Shown: piece by piece, positions 1 to 5,773 of the stretch
Layout of the letters: each line of letters begins with the position of its first letter
Position numbering within the stretch: the stretch's first letter is position 1
Origin: Cellvibrionales bacterium
Lineage (GTDB): Bacteria > Pseudomonadota > Gammaproteobacteria > Pseudomonadales > UBA7434
Direction: 5' to 3'
Assembly: GCA_018668095.1 (NCBI GenBank)
Contig: JABIQF010000041.1
Span: 1 to 5,773, forward strand
Length of the DNA stretch: 5,773 nucleotides
The notes under the pieces: generated by a model
What the model saw: only the letters and a program-made list of their open reading frames with translations
Database searches by the model: none
What the model was told of the DNA's origin: nothing
Translations under genes and position numbers: made by a program

Positions 1-426
1 CATATCGGTTTCCTGAAAGGCATCCTGACCAATCTTGGAGAGAGGCACCTGACCGGAGATAACCACCATTGGAATAGAATCCATATAGGCAGTGGCAATA
101 CCCGTAATCGCATTCGTCGCACCCGGACCTGAAGTCACAAGAACCACGCCCGTTTTACCGGTTGCGCGAGCATAGCCATCGGCGGCATGAGTAGCAGCCT
201 GTTCATGGCGCACCAAAATATGAGGGACAGAGCTATTACGGTGTAAAGCATCATAAATATGCAGCACAGCACCACCGGGATAGCCGAACAAAAATTCGAC
301 GTTCTCTTCCTGTAATACGCGCGCGATCATATCGCCGCCAGAAAGCATTTCGACATCACCGTTCATTTCAGTGAGTGTAGTACCAGCATCAGTATCGCTA
401 GTAGGAGTATCTTTATCTTTTAACAT
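1..426 (-). CDS. ilvI: Acetolactate synthase large subunit, N-terminal part (cut by left edge)
   Basis: This is the first 142 codons of the catalytic subunit of acetohydroxyacid synthase. The enzyme is ThDP-dependent and joins pyruvate to pyruvate or 2-oxobutyrate as the first common step of valine, leucine and isoleucine synthesis in the cytoplasm. Visible motifs are GYPGGAV (residues 48-54), RHEQAA with the catalytic ThDP-activating Glu at residue 75, TSGPGATN (98-105) and DAFQE (135-139). All fit the ThDP-binding N-terminal (Pyr) domain. From memory the sequence is closest to pseudomonad IlvI, hence the symbol; ilvB or ilvG cannot be fully excluded without the rest and the small subunit. 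The ATG at 426 is the longest start, with an in-frame stop upstream, but it has only a weak Shine-Dalgarno (AAGAG). It adds about 26 Thr/Asp-rich residues that E. coli IlvI lacks. The ATG at 348-346 (protein start MLSGGDM) has a better ribosome-binding site and matches the family start, so the true N-terminus may be there. Confidence 0.95.
   Translation of the reverse strand, partial: MLKDKDTPTSDTDAGTTLTEMNGDVEMLSGGDMIARVLQEENVEFLFGYPGGAVLHIYDALHRNSSVPHILVRHEQAATHAADGYARATGKTGVVLVTSGPGATNAITGIATAYMDSIPMVVISGQVPLSKIGQDAFQETDM
355..360 (-). promoter_or_regulatory. Possible internal Shine-Dalgarno for a shorter ilvI start
   Basis: On the minus strand GGTGAT lies seven bases after its GGTGA core from the ATG at 348-346. 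It matches the end of the classical AGGAGGTGAT Shine-Dalgarno. The protein from this ATG begins MLSGG, close to the MEMLSGA start of E. coli IlvI. This competes with the annotated start at 426, whose upstream AAGAG is weaker. The hexamer also encodes Gly-Asp in the longer form, so chance cannot be excluded. Confidence 0.4.
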
Positions 427-581
427 GTGACTTGCTCTTAAACTGAGAGTTATAAAAGTCCAGAATGGCCGTAAAGTTTATATCATTCTTATTAACAAAC
501 TATTGATTTGCTTATAAAAGAGGACATATTTGCCTTATCGTTGTCATAAAGCCGTCATATCTCAATTAAATTGTTATTCGA

Positions 582-611
582 TTGACGAACACCCATAGGC
601 AAAAAGGTAAT
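582..611 (+). promoter_or_regulatory. Weak candidate sigma70 promoter for the DUF4124 gene
   Basis: TTGACG (582-587) is followed after 18 bases by GGTAAT (606-611), a 5/6 and 4/6 match to the sigma70 boxes. It would start a transcript near 618 with a leader of about 180 nt before the ATG at 797. No better -35/-10 pair was seen nearer the gene. It overlaps the oppositely oriented ilvI candidate at 614-642, so both assignments are tentative. Confidence 0.22.
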
Positions 612-613
612 CA

Positions 614-642
614 ATTGTTTAATTTCAGCCGCCGACTGTCAA
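614..642 (-). promoter_or_regulatory. Candidate sigma70 promoter for ilvI
   Basis: On the minus strand a perfect TTGACA (642-637) is separated by exactly 17 bases from AACAAT (619-614). The latter matches the -10 consensus at 4/6, including the conserved second A and last T. Transcription would begin near 607, giving a leader of about 180 nt before the ATG at 426. The -35 box sits inside the 12-base loop of a 7-bp inverted repeat, so a regulator bound there could block or assist polymerase; that part is inference. Confidence 0.42.
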
Positions 643-651
643 TAGCGGCTG
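626..651. repeat. G+C-rich inverted repeat around the candidate ilvI -35 box
   Basis: CAGCCGC (626-632) and GCGGCTG (645-651) are perfect 7-bp complements separated by 12 bases. They stand out against A+T-rich surroundings. No T run follows on either strand, so it is not a typical intrinsic terminator. With arm centres 19 bp apart, roughly two helical turns, it could be a dimeric regulator's operator or a small RNA hairpin in the DUF4124 leader. Which, if either, cannot be told from sequence alone. Confidence 0.5.
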
Positions 652-663
652 CTTATATGCGGG

Positions 664-689
664 AAAAATAGTGGCTTTTACTCACTATT
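664..689 (-). terminator. Weak terminator-like hairpin, minus strand
   Basis: On the minus strand AATAGTG (689-683) pairs with CACTATT (673-667) across a nine-base loop and runs directly into further Ts (to 664). The stem is A+T-rich, so it would be a weak intrinsic terminator. It lies upstream of the candidate ilvI promoter, so it could only stop antisense read-through arriving from nfuA across the DUF4124 gene. A chance A+T hairpin is equally possible. Confidence 0.22.
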
Positions 690-796
690 CATGGCGCAAA
701 TCCGAATAGCTGCGGTCTTAAGCTCTATCAATTAACACTCAACTTTAGGCCATCGCTCTATTCCACTCATCAAGTACTCATGAAAAGGCAAATTTA

Positions 797-1207
797 ATGC
801 GATTTCTAACGACTTTACCCTTCCTTACCCTCACCCTTTCACTCCTTCTAACGGCATCGAGCAGTTATGCAGAGGTATTTTATAAATGGGAAGATGGCTC
901 AGGCAGCTGGGTATATGGCGAGCATCCGCCAATGGGTGTTAAAGCCATAGAAATTAAAACGCACAGCAATCGAAATAACGATACAGATTCCAAAAAGGAT
1001 GATCTAGCCGATAAGGTCGCGAATGCTGAAGAAGCCGCAAAGCAGCGTGAACTTTACTGTAAGCAAGCTAGAGAAAATGTTGAGGCTTTGTCGAGTGAGG
1101 CAGCCATTCAGCAGCGTGATGATGCCGGTAATGTGACTATGCTATCGGATGAAGACCGCGCGACTGAGCTTAAAAAAGCGCAAATGGCACTTGAGAGTTA
1201 TTGTTAA
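797..1207 (+). CDS. Secreted DUF4124 domain protein
   Basis: This gene encodes a 136-residue protein of unknown function. Residues 1-25 look like a Sec signal peptide: MRF start, Leu/Thr-rich core, and an SSYA|E cleavage site for signal peptidase I. The mature protein starts with EVFYKWEDGSGSWVYGEHPP (26-45), which fits the DUF4124 pattern (Y-K-W, D-x-x-G, W/H-Y, PP). This domain is widespread in proteobacterial envelope proteins and has no established reaction. A charged, Ala/Glu/Lys-rich helical stretch follows (about 66-136). Its two cysteines, C88 in ELYCK and the C-terminal C136, could form a disulphide in the periplasm (inference). The ATG at 797 is well supported by AAAAGG eight bases upstream. 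The gene stands alone on its strand, diverging from ilvI and converging on nfuA with 13 bp between the stop codons. Family assignment is fairly sure; function is not known. Confidence 0.88.
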   Translation: MRFLTTLPFLTLTLSLLLTASSSYAEVFYKWEDGSGSWVYGEHPPMGVKAIEIKTHSNRNNDTDSKKDDLADKVANAEEAAKQRELYCKQARENVEALSSEAAIQQRDDAGNVTMLSDEDRATELKKAQMALESYC

Positions 1208-1220
1208 GCCTCGCTATCAA

Positions 1221-1850
1221 TCAATAATAAGCGTTAGTTTTGTCGGTATGATCCGTCATATCACGCACACCAGCCAGTTCAGGTAACTTTTCCATCAGTG
1301 TTTTTTCAACACCGTCTTTTAATGTCATCTCAACAGAACCGCAACCCTGACAACCACCACCAAATTTCAAAATGGCAAAATTTTCGTCATCGATTTGCAT
1401 CAATGACACATCACCACCGTGAGAGGCCAAAGAAGGATTAATCTCGGTATACAGCAAATAATTAACGCGATCGGCCAATGGGCTGTTATCACTCACCTTC
1501 GGCATTTTAGAGTTTGGCGCTTTAATGGTTAACTGGCCACCCATACGATCTGCCGCATAGTCAACTTTAGCTTCTTCTAAAAAAGACCAGCTTTTTTCAT
1601 CAAAATAGGCCGAAAATCCGGCATATTCGCGCAAAATACTGCTATCGCTAATATCCTCAGCACGACCGTAAGCAATACAGGTCTCAGCCTTAGGTGTCCC
1701 TGGGTCATTAACAAAAATCCGAATACCCACCACATCGTCTTCTTGCTTCTCGAGCAAACCTTTTAAATATTCCTGCGCACTGTCCGAAATGTATATTTCA
1801 ACAAAATCGGCTTTAGCTTCAAGGGTTTCATTGGTGGGTGTATCTGACAT
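1221..1850 (-). CDS. nfuA: Fe-S biogenesis protein NfuA
   Basis: NfuA is a cytoplasmic carrier that accepts a 4Fe-4S cluster from the assembly machinery and delivers it to client apoproteins, especially under oxidative stress or iron limitation. The 209-residue protein has the two expected parts. An N-terminal degenerate A-type carrier domain spans about residues 16-110 ([16 protein letters not shown] near 43-58, [13 protein letters not shown] near 104-116). A C-terminal Nfu domain spans about 125-200 ([15 protein letters not shown] from 137; FGGGCQGCG from 163 with the cluster cysteines C167 and C170). The tail [11 protein letters not shown]...NAYY is also typical. An in-frame TGA at 1862-1860 and the absence of any other upstream Met fix the ATG at 1850; the Shine-Dalgarno (GTGAG) is weak and distant. 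The start gives about 14-16 acidic residues more than E. coli or Pseudomonas NfuA. The second cysteine of the A-type CxxxYC pattern is Gly62 here. E. coli nfuA is under IscR, but I saw no clear IscR site. Confidence 0.97.
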   Translation of the reverse strand: MSDTPTNETLEAKADFVEIYISDSAQEYLKGLLEKQEDDVVGIRIFVNDPGTPKAETCIAYGRAEDISDSSILREYAGFSAYFDEKSWSFLEEAKVDYAADRMGGQLTIKAPNSKMPKVSDNSPLADRVNYLLYTEINPSLASHGGDVSLMQIDDENFAILKFGGGCQGCGSVEMTLKDGVEKTLMEKLPELAGVRDMTDHTDKTNAYY

Positions 1851-1888
1851 GCTTAACGCTCACTGAACAATTATCGTGGATTAATCCT

Positions 1889-1894
1889 ATTCTA
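1889..1894 (-). promoter_or_regulatory. nfuA: Candidate -10 box for nfuA
   Basis: TAGAAT on the minus strand matches the sigma70 -10 consensus at 5/6 and would start an nfuA transcript near 1882, giving a leader of about 30 nt. No good -35 hexamer lies at 16-18 bases. The promoter would therefore be weak, activator-dependent or wrongly assigned. Confidence 0.22.
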
Positions 1895-2118
1895 ATGGAA
1901 TCAAGCGCCATGTGCGAGATACACACAGATCAATACGCACGAAATAAGCCAGTAAAAAAACCACTCTAGTCCATCTCAAAGATAAAGTATGACTGAAAGA
2001 CAGCTAATGCAGGGTCACATTAACGCTAACACCTCGTTTAAGAGAATCACCGCATCCTTTCACGTCGCACTAAATAATCACAAAACAGCACGCTGCCTAT
2101 CTATTCCAACGCCATAAT

Positions 2119-2145
2119 TTGCTAAACTGGCCGGCGGCTTATATT
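2119..2145 (+). promoter_or_regulatory. metH: Weak candidate promoter for metH
   Basis: TATATT (2140-2145) is a 5/6 match to the -10 box. TTGCTA (2119-2124) is a 4/6 match to -35 at a short 15-base spacing. The G+C-rich spacer (GGCCGGCGGC, 2129-2138) is unusual in this region. A start near 2152 would give a leader of about 80 nt carrying the small 2146-2173 hairpin and the tandem repeat. The spacing makes this a low-confidence call. Confidence 0.22.
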
Positions 2146-2186
2146 GAGGCAGAATCATCCATAAATGCGCCTCTGCAGTATAAGGT

Positions 2187-2228
2187 AAGGTATTAAAGGC
2201 AAGGTATTAAACACAAGGCATCAACAAC
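2187..2228 (+). repeat. Three 14-bp tandem repeats at the metH translation start
   Basis: Units begin at 2187, 2201 and 2215. The first 11 bases (AAGGTATTAAA) are identical in units one and two; unit three reads AAGGCATCAAC, 8 of 11 the same. Each unit opens with AAGG, a Shine-Dalgarno-like core, and the array ends three bases before the metH ATG. The last AAGG is 13 bases from the ATG, longer than usual. An in-frame TAA (2208-2210) inside the array rules out an upstream coding extension. Confidence 0.85.
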
Positions 2229-2231
2229 ACC

Positions 2232-5200
2232 ATGGCAAAACCAGCAACGAATTCCAACAAGGCTATTACCCAACAACGTGTAGCCGCACTCCATCAAGCA
2301 TTAAAAGATCGTATTTTGGTGATCGATGGCGCTATGGGATCAATGATTCAAGCCTATGATCTTCAAGAAGCTGATTATCGCGGCGAACGCTTTGCCGATT
2401 TCCCAAAAGATCTTAAAGGTAACAACGACCTACTTTGTCTAACCAAACCCGAAGTGATTCGTGAAATTCACTGCGCCTACCTTGACGCTGGTGCAGATAT
2501 CCTTGAAACGAATACCTTTAACGGTACACGAGTAGCTCAAGGGGATTACACCTTAGAAGACATTGCTGCCGAAATTAACCTCGAAGGCGCAAAAATCGCC
2601 AGAGAAGTCGCCGATCAATACACCGCCGCCAATCCAGACAAGCCGCGTTTTGTTGCTGGCGTGCTCGGACCAACGCCTCGAACCGCGTCAATCTCGCCCG
2701 ATGTTAATGACCCCGCCGCGCGAAATATTTATTTTAATGACTTAGTGAGTGATTACGTAGAAGCCACGAGTAAGTTAGTCGAAGGCGATGTCGATCTTAT
2801 TTTAATCGAAACTATTTTCGATACGCTCAATGCTAAAGCGGCGATATTTGCGGTTAAACAATTCTTTAATGATCACCCTGAAAAAACATTACCCATTATG
2901 ATATCGGTGACCTTTCCCGATATGAGTGGCCGTTTATTATCAGGACAAACACCCGCTGCATTTTGGAACTCTATCGCTCATGCCGACCCATTAATTGTTG
3001 GCGTTAACTGTGGACGTCGCTTTAAAGAAGTTCGCCCCTTTGTAGAAGAGTTAGCAAACAACGCTAACTGCTATTTTAGCGGCCACTTTAATGCTGGCCT
3101 ACCTAACGCTTTTGGTGAGTACGATGAAACACCCGAAGATATGTTCGAAGATCTTAATAGCTTTGCCGAGCGAGGTTTTCTCAATGCCGTAGGTGGCTGC
3201 TGTGGTACAACGCCCGATCATATTAAAGCCATTGGCCAAGCCGCCGCGAATTCAGGCCCTAGAGTCATACCCAACATTGATGTCGCCTGTCGCTTAAGTG
3301 GTTTAGAGCCGTTTAATATTAGTGGCGACAGCTTATTTGTGAATGTCGGCGAGCGATGTAATGTCACTGGTTCAGCACGTTTTAAAAAATTAATTATTGA
3401 TGAAGACTATGACGCCGCTCTAGAGGTTGCACAGCAACAAGTTGAGAATGGCGCGCAAATTATTGATATCAATATGGATGAAGGCATGCTAGATGCACAT
3501 GCCGCCATGAAACGCTTTCTAAATCTTGTAGCATCAGAGCCTGAAATCAGCCGCGTACCTATTATGATCGACTCCTCTAAATGGGAAGTCATCGAAATTG
3601 GACTTCAGTGCGTGCAAGGTAAAGCCATCGTTAACTCGATTAGCATGAAAGAAGGTGAAGCTGAATTCTTAGAAAAAGCCGCACTGTGTAAACGCTATGG
3701 TGCTGCCGTTGTCGTTATGGCCTTTGATGAACAAGGCCAAGCAGATACCTTTGAACGAAAAATTGAAATATGCGAAAACTCTTATCGTATATTAGTCGAT
3801 AAGGCCGGCTTTAATCCGCAGGATATTATTTTTGATCCGAATATTTTTGCCGTTGCTACCGGTATAGAAGAACATAACAACTATGCCGTTGATTTTATCG
3901 AAGCAACCCGCTGGATAAAAGAAAATTTACCGCATGCCATGGTTTCAGGCGGCGTTAGTAACGTATCGTTTTCATTCCGCGGCAACAATCCTGTGCGTGA
4001 AGCGATTCACTCGGTATTTTTATACCATGCCATAAAAGCCGGTATGGATATGGGTATCGTCAATGCCTCGCAGCTCGCCATTTATGATGACTTGCCTGAG
4101 GAATTAAAAGAGCGCGTAGAAGACGTTATTCTTAATCGTCGTGATGACAGCACCGAACGTCTATTAGAGATTGCTGACAAATATCGCGGCGAAGGTGATA
4201 AAGCATCAAAAGATGAGAACCCTGCATGGCGTGAAGAATCGGTTGGCAAACGACTAGAATATTCATTAGTTAAAGGCATTAACGCCTATATTGTTGAAGA
4301 TGCCGAAGAAGCGCGACAACAATTTGATCGTCCTATTGAAGTGATTGAAGGTCCGTTAATGGACGGCATGAATGTGGTCGGTGATTTATTTGGCGAAGGC
4401 AAAATGTTTTTACCGCAAGTGGTTAAAAGTGCCCGCGTCATGAAGCAAGCTGTCGCCTATTTACAACCGTATATTGAAGCCGAAAAAACCGAAGGCCAAA
4501 AAGCCAACGGAAAAATATTAATGGCCACTGTAAAAGGTGACGTCCATGATATTGGTAAAAATATTGTTGGCGTAGTACTGCAGTGCAATAACTTTGAAGT
4601 TATTGATATGGGCGTTATGGTTTCCTGTGAAAATATTTTACAAAAAGCCCGAGAAGAAAAAGTCGATATTATTGGCTTAAGCGGTTTAATTACACCCTCA
4701 CTAGATGAAATGGTTTATGTTGCCAAAGAAATGCAAAGACAGGATTTTAATATCCCGTTACTGATTGGTGGCGCAACAACCTCTAAAGCTCATACAGCCG
4801 TTAAAATTGATCAGCATTACAATAATGATCAAGTTATTTATGTGCCTGATGCATCACGCAGTGTTGCCGTGGCCACAAAATTAATTAGTGATGAACTCAA
4901 GCCTAACTTTGTTGCAGACACCAGTGAAGACTATGAAAAAGTACGTGTTCGCTATGCCAATCGTAAACCTAAAGCGCCCCAACTGAGTTATACCAGAGCG
5001 ATTGCAAATAAGCCGACAATTAACTGGGCCGACTACACAGCGCCAGTGCCCAAACAAATGAAAACACAGGTGCTAACGCAATACTCCATCAGCACCCTAG
5101 TTGAAATGATTGACTGGACACCGTTTTTTATTACTTGGGACTTAGCCGGAAAATACCCGCGCATCTTAACCGATGAAGTGGTTGGCGAAGCGGCAACGAA

Positions 5201-5773
5201 TTTGTTTGCTGATGCGCAAACCATGCTGAAACGCATTATCGATGAAGACCTTTTAGAAGCGCGCGCCGTCTTTGGCTTTTGGCCAGCTAACCAAAGCAAT
5301 GATGATGATATTACTTTATACAAAGATGATTCGCGTACTGAAGAGCTAGCAACGCTCCATCATATTCGTCAACAAGTGGCTAAACCGAGCGGCAAGCCTA
5401 ATTTATCATTAGCCGATTATGTTGCGCCTATCGATTCAGGCATTGCCGATTATGTCGGCGGTTTTGTGGTTACCGCTGGTATTAATGCAGAGCAACTCGC
5501 TAAAGAGTTTGAAGATAATGGCGATGATTACAACAGCATTATGATTAAGGCCTTGGCCGATCGTTTAGCTGAAGCATTTGCCGAACACTTACATCAACGT
5601 GTAAGAACGGAATACTGGGGCTATATTAATAATGAATCTTTTAGCAATGAAGAAATTATTAAAGAGCGCTATCAAGGTATTCGCCCAGCACCTGGCTACC
5701 CTGCCTGCCCTGATCACACAGAAAAAGCCACCTTGTTTGCCCTGCTAAATGCAGAAGAAGCGATTGGTGTTGA
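2232..5773 (+). CDS. metH: Cobalamin-dependent methionine synthase MetH (cut by right edge)
   Basis: MetH transfers the methyl group of 5-methyltetrahydrofolate to homocysteine through methylcobalamin, making methionine and tetrahydrofolate in the cytoplasm. 1180 codons are present without a stop or frameshift. The reading frame aligns with E. coli MetH (1227 residues) at an offset of +13, rising to about +17, so roughly 60 C-terminal residues lie outside. Modules in order: homocysteine/zinc domain to about 366 (zinc ligands C260, C323, C324); folate domain about 367-662 (NVGER from 371, [20 protein letters not shown]); four-helix cap about 663-753 ([20 protein letters not shown]); cobalamin domain about 754-910 with D770-x-H772-x-x-G775, H772 being the lower axial cobalt ligand; reactivation domain from about 911 (DWTPFF near D961, RPAPGY at 1151-1156, which binds AdoMet). 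The ATG at 2232 is the only reasonable start, since an in-frame TAA lies at 2208-2210. The homocysteine module carries several atypical residues, listed in the findings. Confidence 0.98.
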   Translation, partial: MAKPATNSNKAITQQRVAALHQALKDRILVIDGAMGSMIQAYDLQEADYRGERFADFPKDLKGNNDLLCLTKPEVIREIHCAYLDAGADILETNTFNGTRVAQGDYTLEDIAAEINLEGAKIAREVADQYTAANPDKPRFVAGVLGPTPRTASISPDVNDPAARNIYFNDLVSDYVEATSKLVEGDVDLILIETIFDTLNAKAAIFAVKQFFNDHPEKTLPIMISVTFPDMSGRLLSGQTPAAFWNSIAHADPLIVGVNCGRRFKEVRPFVEELANNANCYFSGHFNAGLPNAFGEYDETPEDMFEDLNSFAERGFLNAVGGCCGTTPDHIKAIGQAAANSGPRVIPNIDVACRLSGLEPFNISGDSLFVNVGERCNVTGSARFKKLIIDEDYDAALEVAQQQVENGAQIIDINMDEGMLDAHAAMKRFLNLVASEPEISRVPIMIDSSKWEVIEIGLQCVQGKAIVNSISMKEGEAEFLEKAALCKRYGAAVVVMAFDEQGQADTFERKIEICENSYRILVDKAGFNPQDIIFDPNIFAVATGIEEHNNYAVDFIEATRWIKENLPHAMVSGGVSNVSFSFRGNNPVREAIHSVFLYHAIKAGMDMGIVNASQLAIYDDLPEELKERVEDVILNRRDDSTERLLEIADKYRGEGDKASKDENPAWREESVGKRLEYSLVKGINAYIVEDAEEARQQFDRPIEVIEGPLMDGMNVVGDLFGEGKMFLPQVVKSARVMKQAVAYLQPYIEAEKTEGQKANGKILMATVKGDVHDIGKNIVGVVLQCNNFEVIDMGVMVSCENILQKAREEKVDIIGLSGLITPSLDEMVYVAKEMQRQDFNIPLLIGGATTSKAHTAVKIDQHYNNDQVIYVPDASRSVAVATKLISDELKPNFVADTSEDYEKVRVRYANRKPKAPQLSYTRAIANKPTINWADYTAPVPKQMKTQVLTQYSISTLVEMIDWTPFFITWDLAGKYPRILTDEVVGEAATNLFADAQTMLKRIIDEDLLEARAVFGFWPANQSNDDDITLYKDDSRTEELATLHHIRQQVAKPSGKPNLSLADYVAPIDSGIADYVGGFVVTAGINAEQLAKEFEDNGDDYNSIMIKALADRLAEAFAEHLHQRVRTEYWGYINNESFSNEEIIKERYQGIRPAPGYPACPDHTEKATLFALLNAEEAIGV

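Larger units (their letters stand above)
427..796. other. Divergent intergenic spacer, ilvI / DUF4124 gene
   Basis: This 370-bp A+T-rich spacer separates the minus-strand ilvI start from the plus-strand DUF4124 start. It contains a candidate ilvI promoter, a weaker overlapping plus-strand promoter, a 7-bp G+C-rich inverted repeat, a weak terminator-like hairpin and a small A+T palindrome (CAATT-A-AATTG, 563-573). I see no protein-coding frame of convincing length. There is also no attenuator: no G+C-rich hairpin followed by a T run lies between the candidate ilvI transcription start and the ilvI ATG. The A+T palindrome could be part of a regulator site (ilvIH in E. coli is Lrp-controlled), but I cannot recognise a specific operator. 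Confidence 0.6.
1851..2231. other. Divergent intergenic spacer, nfuA / metH
   Basis: This 381-bp spacer separates divergent nfuA and metH. I looked for a cobalamin riboswitch, a SAM riboswitch, MetJ-type tandem AGACGTCT boxes and a MetR site (TGAA-N5-TTCA) and recognised none. What can be seen is a -10-like box for nfuA, a weak candidate promoter for metH, a small hairpin (GAGGC 2146-2150 with GCCTC 2169-2173, 18-base loop) and a 14-bp tandem repeat just before the metH ATG. A 42-codon frame at 1989-2117 (plus) has no recognisable product and a poor ribosome-binding site, so it is not called as a gene. Confidence 0.6.

Noticed and set aside
512..547. Minus-strand 11-codon frame MTTIRQICPLL in the presumed ilvI leader, as a branched-chain attenuator peptide
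   Set aside because: It has two Ile and two Leu codons but no Shine-Dalgarno, and no terminator or antiterminator hairpin follows before the ilvI start.
555..596. Minus-strand 13-codon frame MGVRQSNNNLIEI as a leader peptide
   Set aside because: It lies almost at the predicted transcript start, with no ribosome-binding site and few regulatory codons.
691..735. Plus-strand 14-codon frame MAQIRIAAVLSSIN, rich in Ile/Leu/Val
   Set aside because: It is on the wrong strand to control ilvI, has no Shine-Dalgarno and no adjoining attenuator; probably chance.
1298..1320. GTGTT/AACAC hairpin followed by TTTT as a plus-strand terminator for the DUF4124 gene
   Set aside because: It lies inside conserved nfuA coding sequence ([11 protein letters not shown]), so the stem is most simply explained by codon content.
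1989..2117. Plus-strand 42-codon frame (start MTERQLMQGH) between nfuA and metH
   Set aside because: No recognised domain, weak ribosome-binding site, ordinary chance length; not supportable as a gene without conservation data.
1960..2231. Cobalamin or SAM riboswitch upstream of metH
   Set aside because: No B12-box-like or SAM-riboswitch core sequence and no extended set of paired helices could be found by eye.
3407..3592. Reading frame antisense to metH, and similar ones at 4082-4279 and 5033-5323
   Set aside because: They are shadows of the strongly conserved metH coding frame and their translations show no recognisable family; the same holds for the plus-strand frame at 2563-2745.

Overview
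The window looks like an ordinary chromosomal housekeeping segment of a marine-type gammaproteobacterium with moderate to low G+C (by eye, not counted). This rests on remembered sequences only. The acetolactate synthase N-terminus and NfuA resemble pseudomonad proteins most closely, and MetH follows the E. coli MetH plan from end to end. Genus and family cannot be settled from this stretch. I found no mobile element, phage gene, CRISPR array, tRNA or rRNA.

Layout, left to right. Positions 1-426 (minus) hold the first 142 codons of the acetolactate synthase large subunit (ilvI type), running off the left edge. Positions 427-796 are a non-coding divergent spacer with a good candidate ilv promoter, a G+C-rich dyad around its -35 box and a weak terminator-like hairpin. 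Positions 797-1207 (plus) encode a small secreted DUF4124 protein. Positions 1221-1850 (minus) encode the Fe-S carrier NfuA, convergent with the DUF4124 gene across 13 bp. Positions 1851-2231 are a second divergent spacer, with only weak promoter candidates and a 14-bp tandem repeat directly before the next gene. Positions 2232-5773 (plus) hold cobalamin-dependent methionine synthase MetH. It is open to the right edge, in frame throughout, and lacks only about its last 60 residues.

The genes alternate in strand, so no two form an operon here. The common theme is amino-acid biosynthesis (branched-chain and methionine) plus Fe-S cluster maturation. NfuA could serve Fe-S enzymes such as dihydroxyacid dehydratase of the ilv pathway, but that link is inference.

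I see no convincing new system. The points worth a second look are small: three phased 14-bp repeats at the metH ribosome-binding region, a group of unusual residues in the MetH homocysteine module, loss of one cysteine in the NfuA N-terminal domain, an uncertain ilvI start, and overlapping candidate promoters in the ilv spacer.
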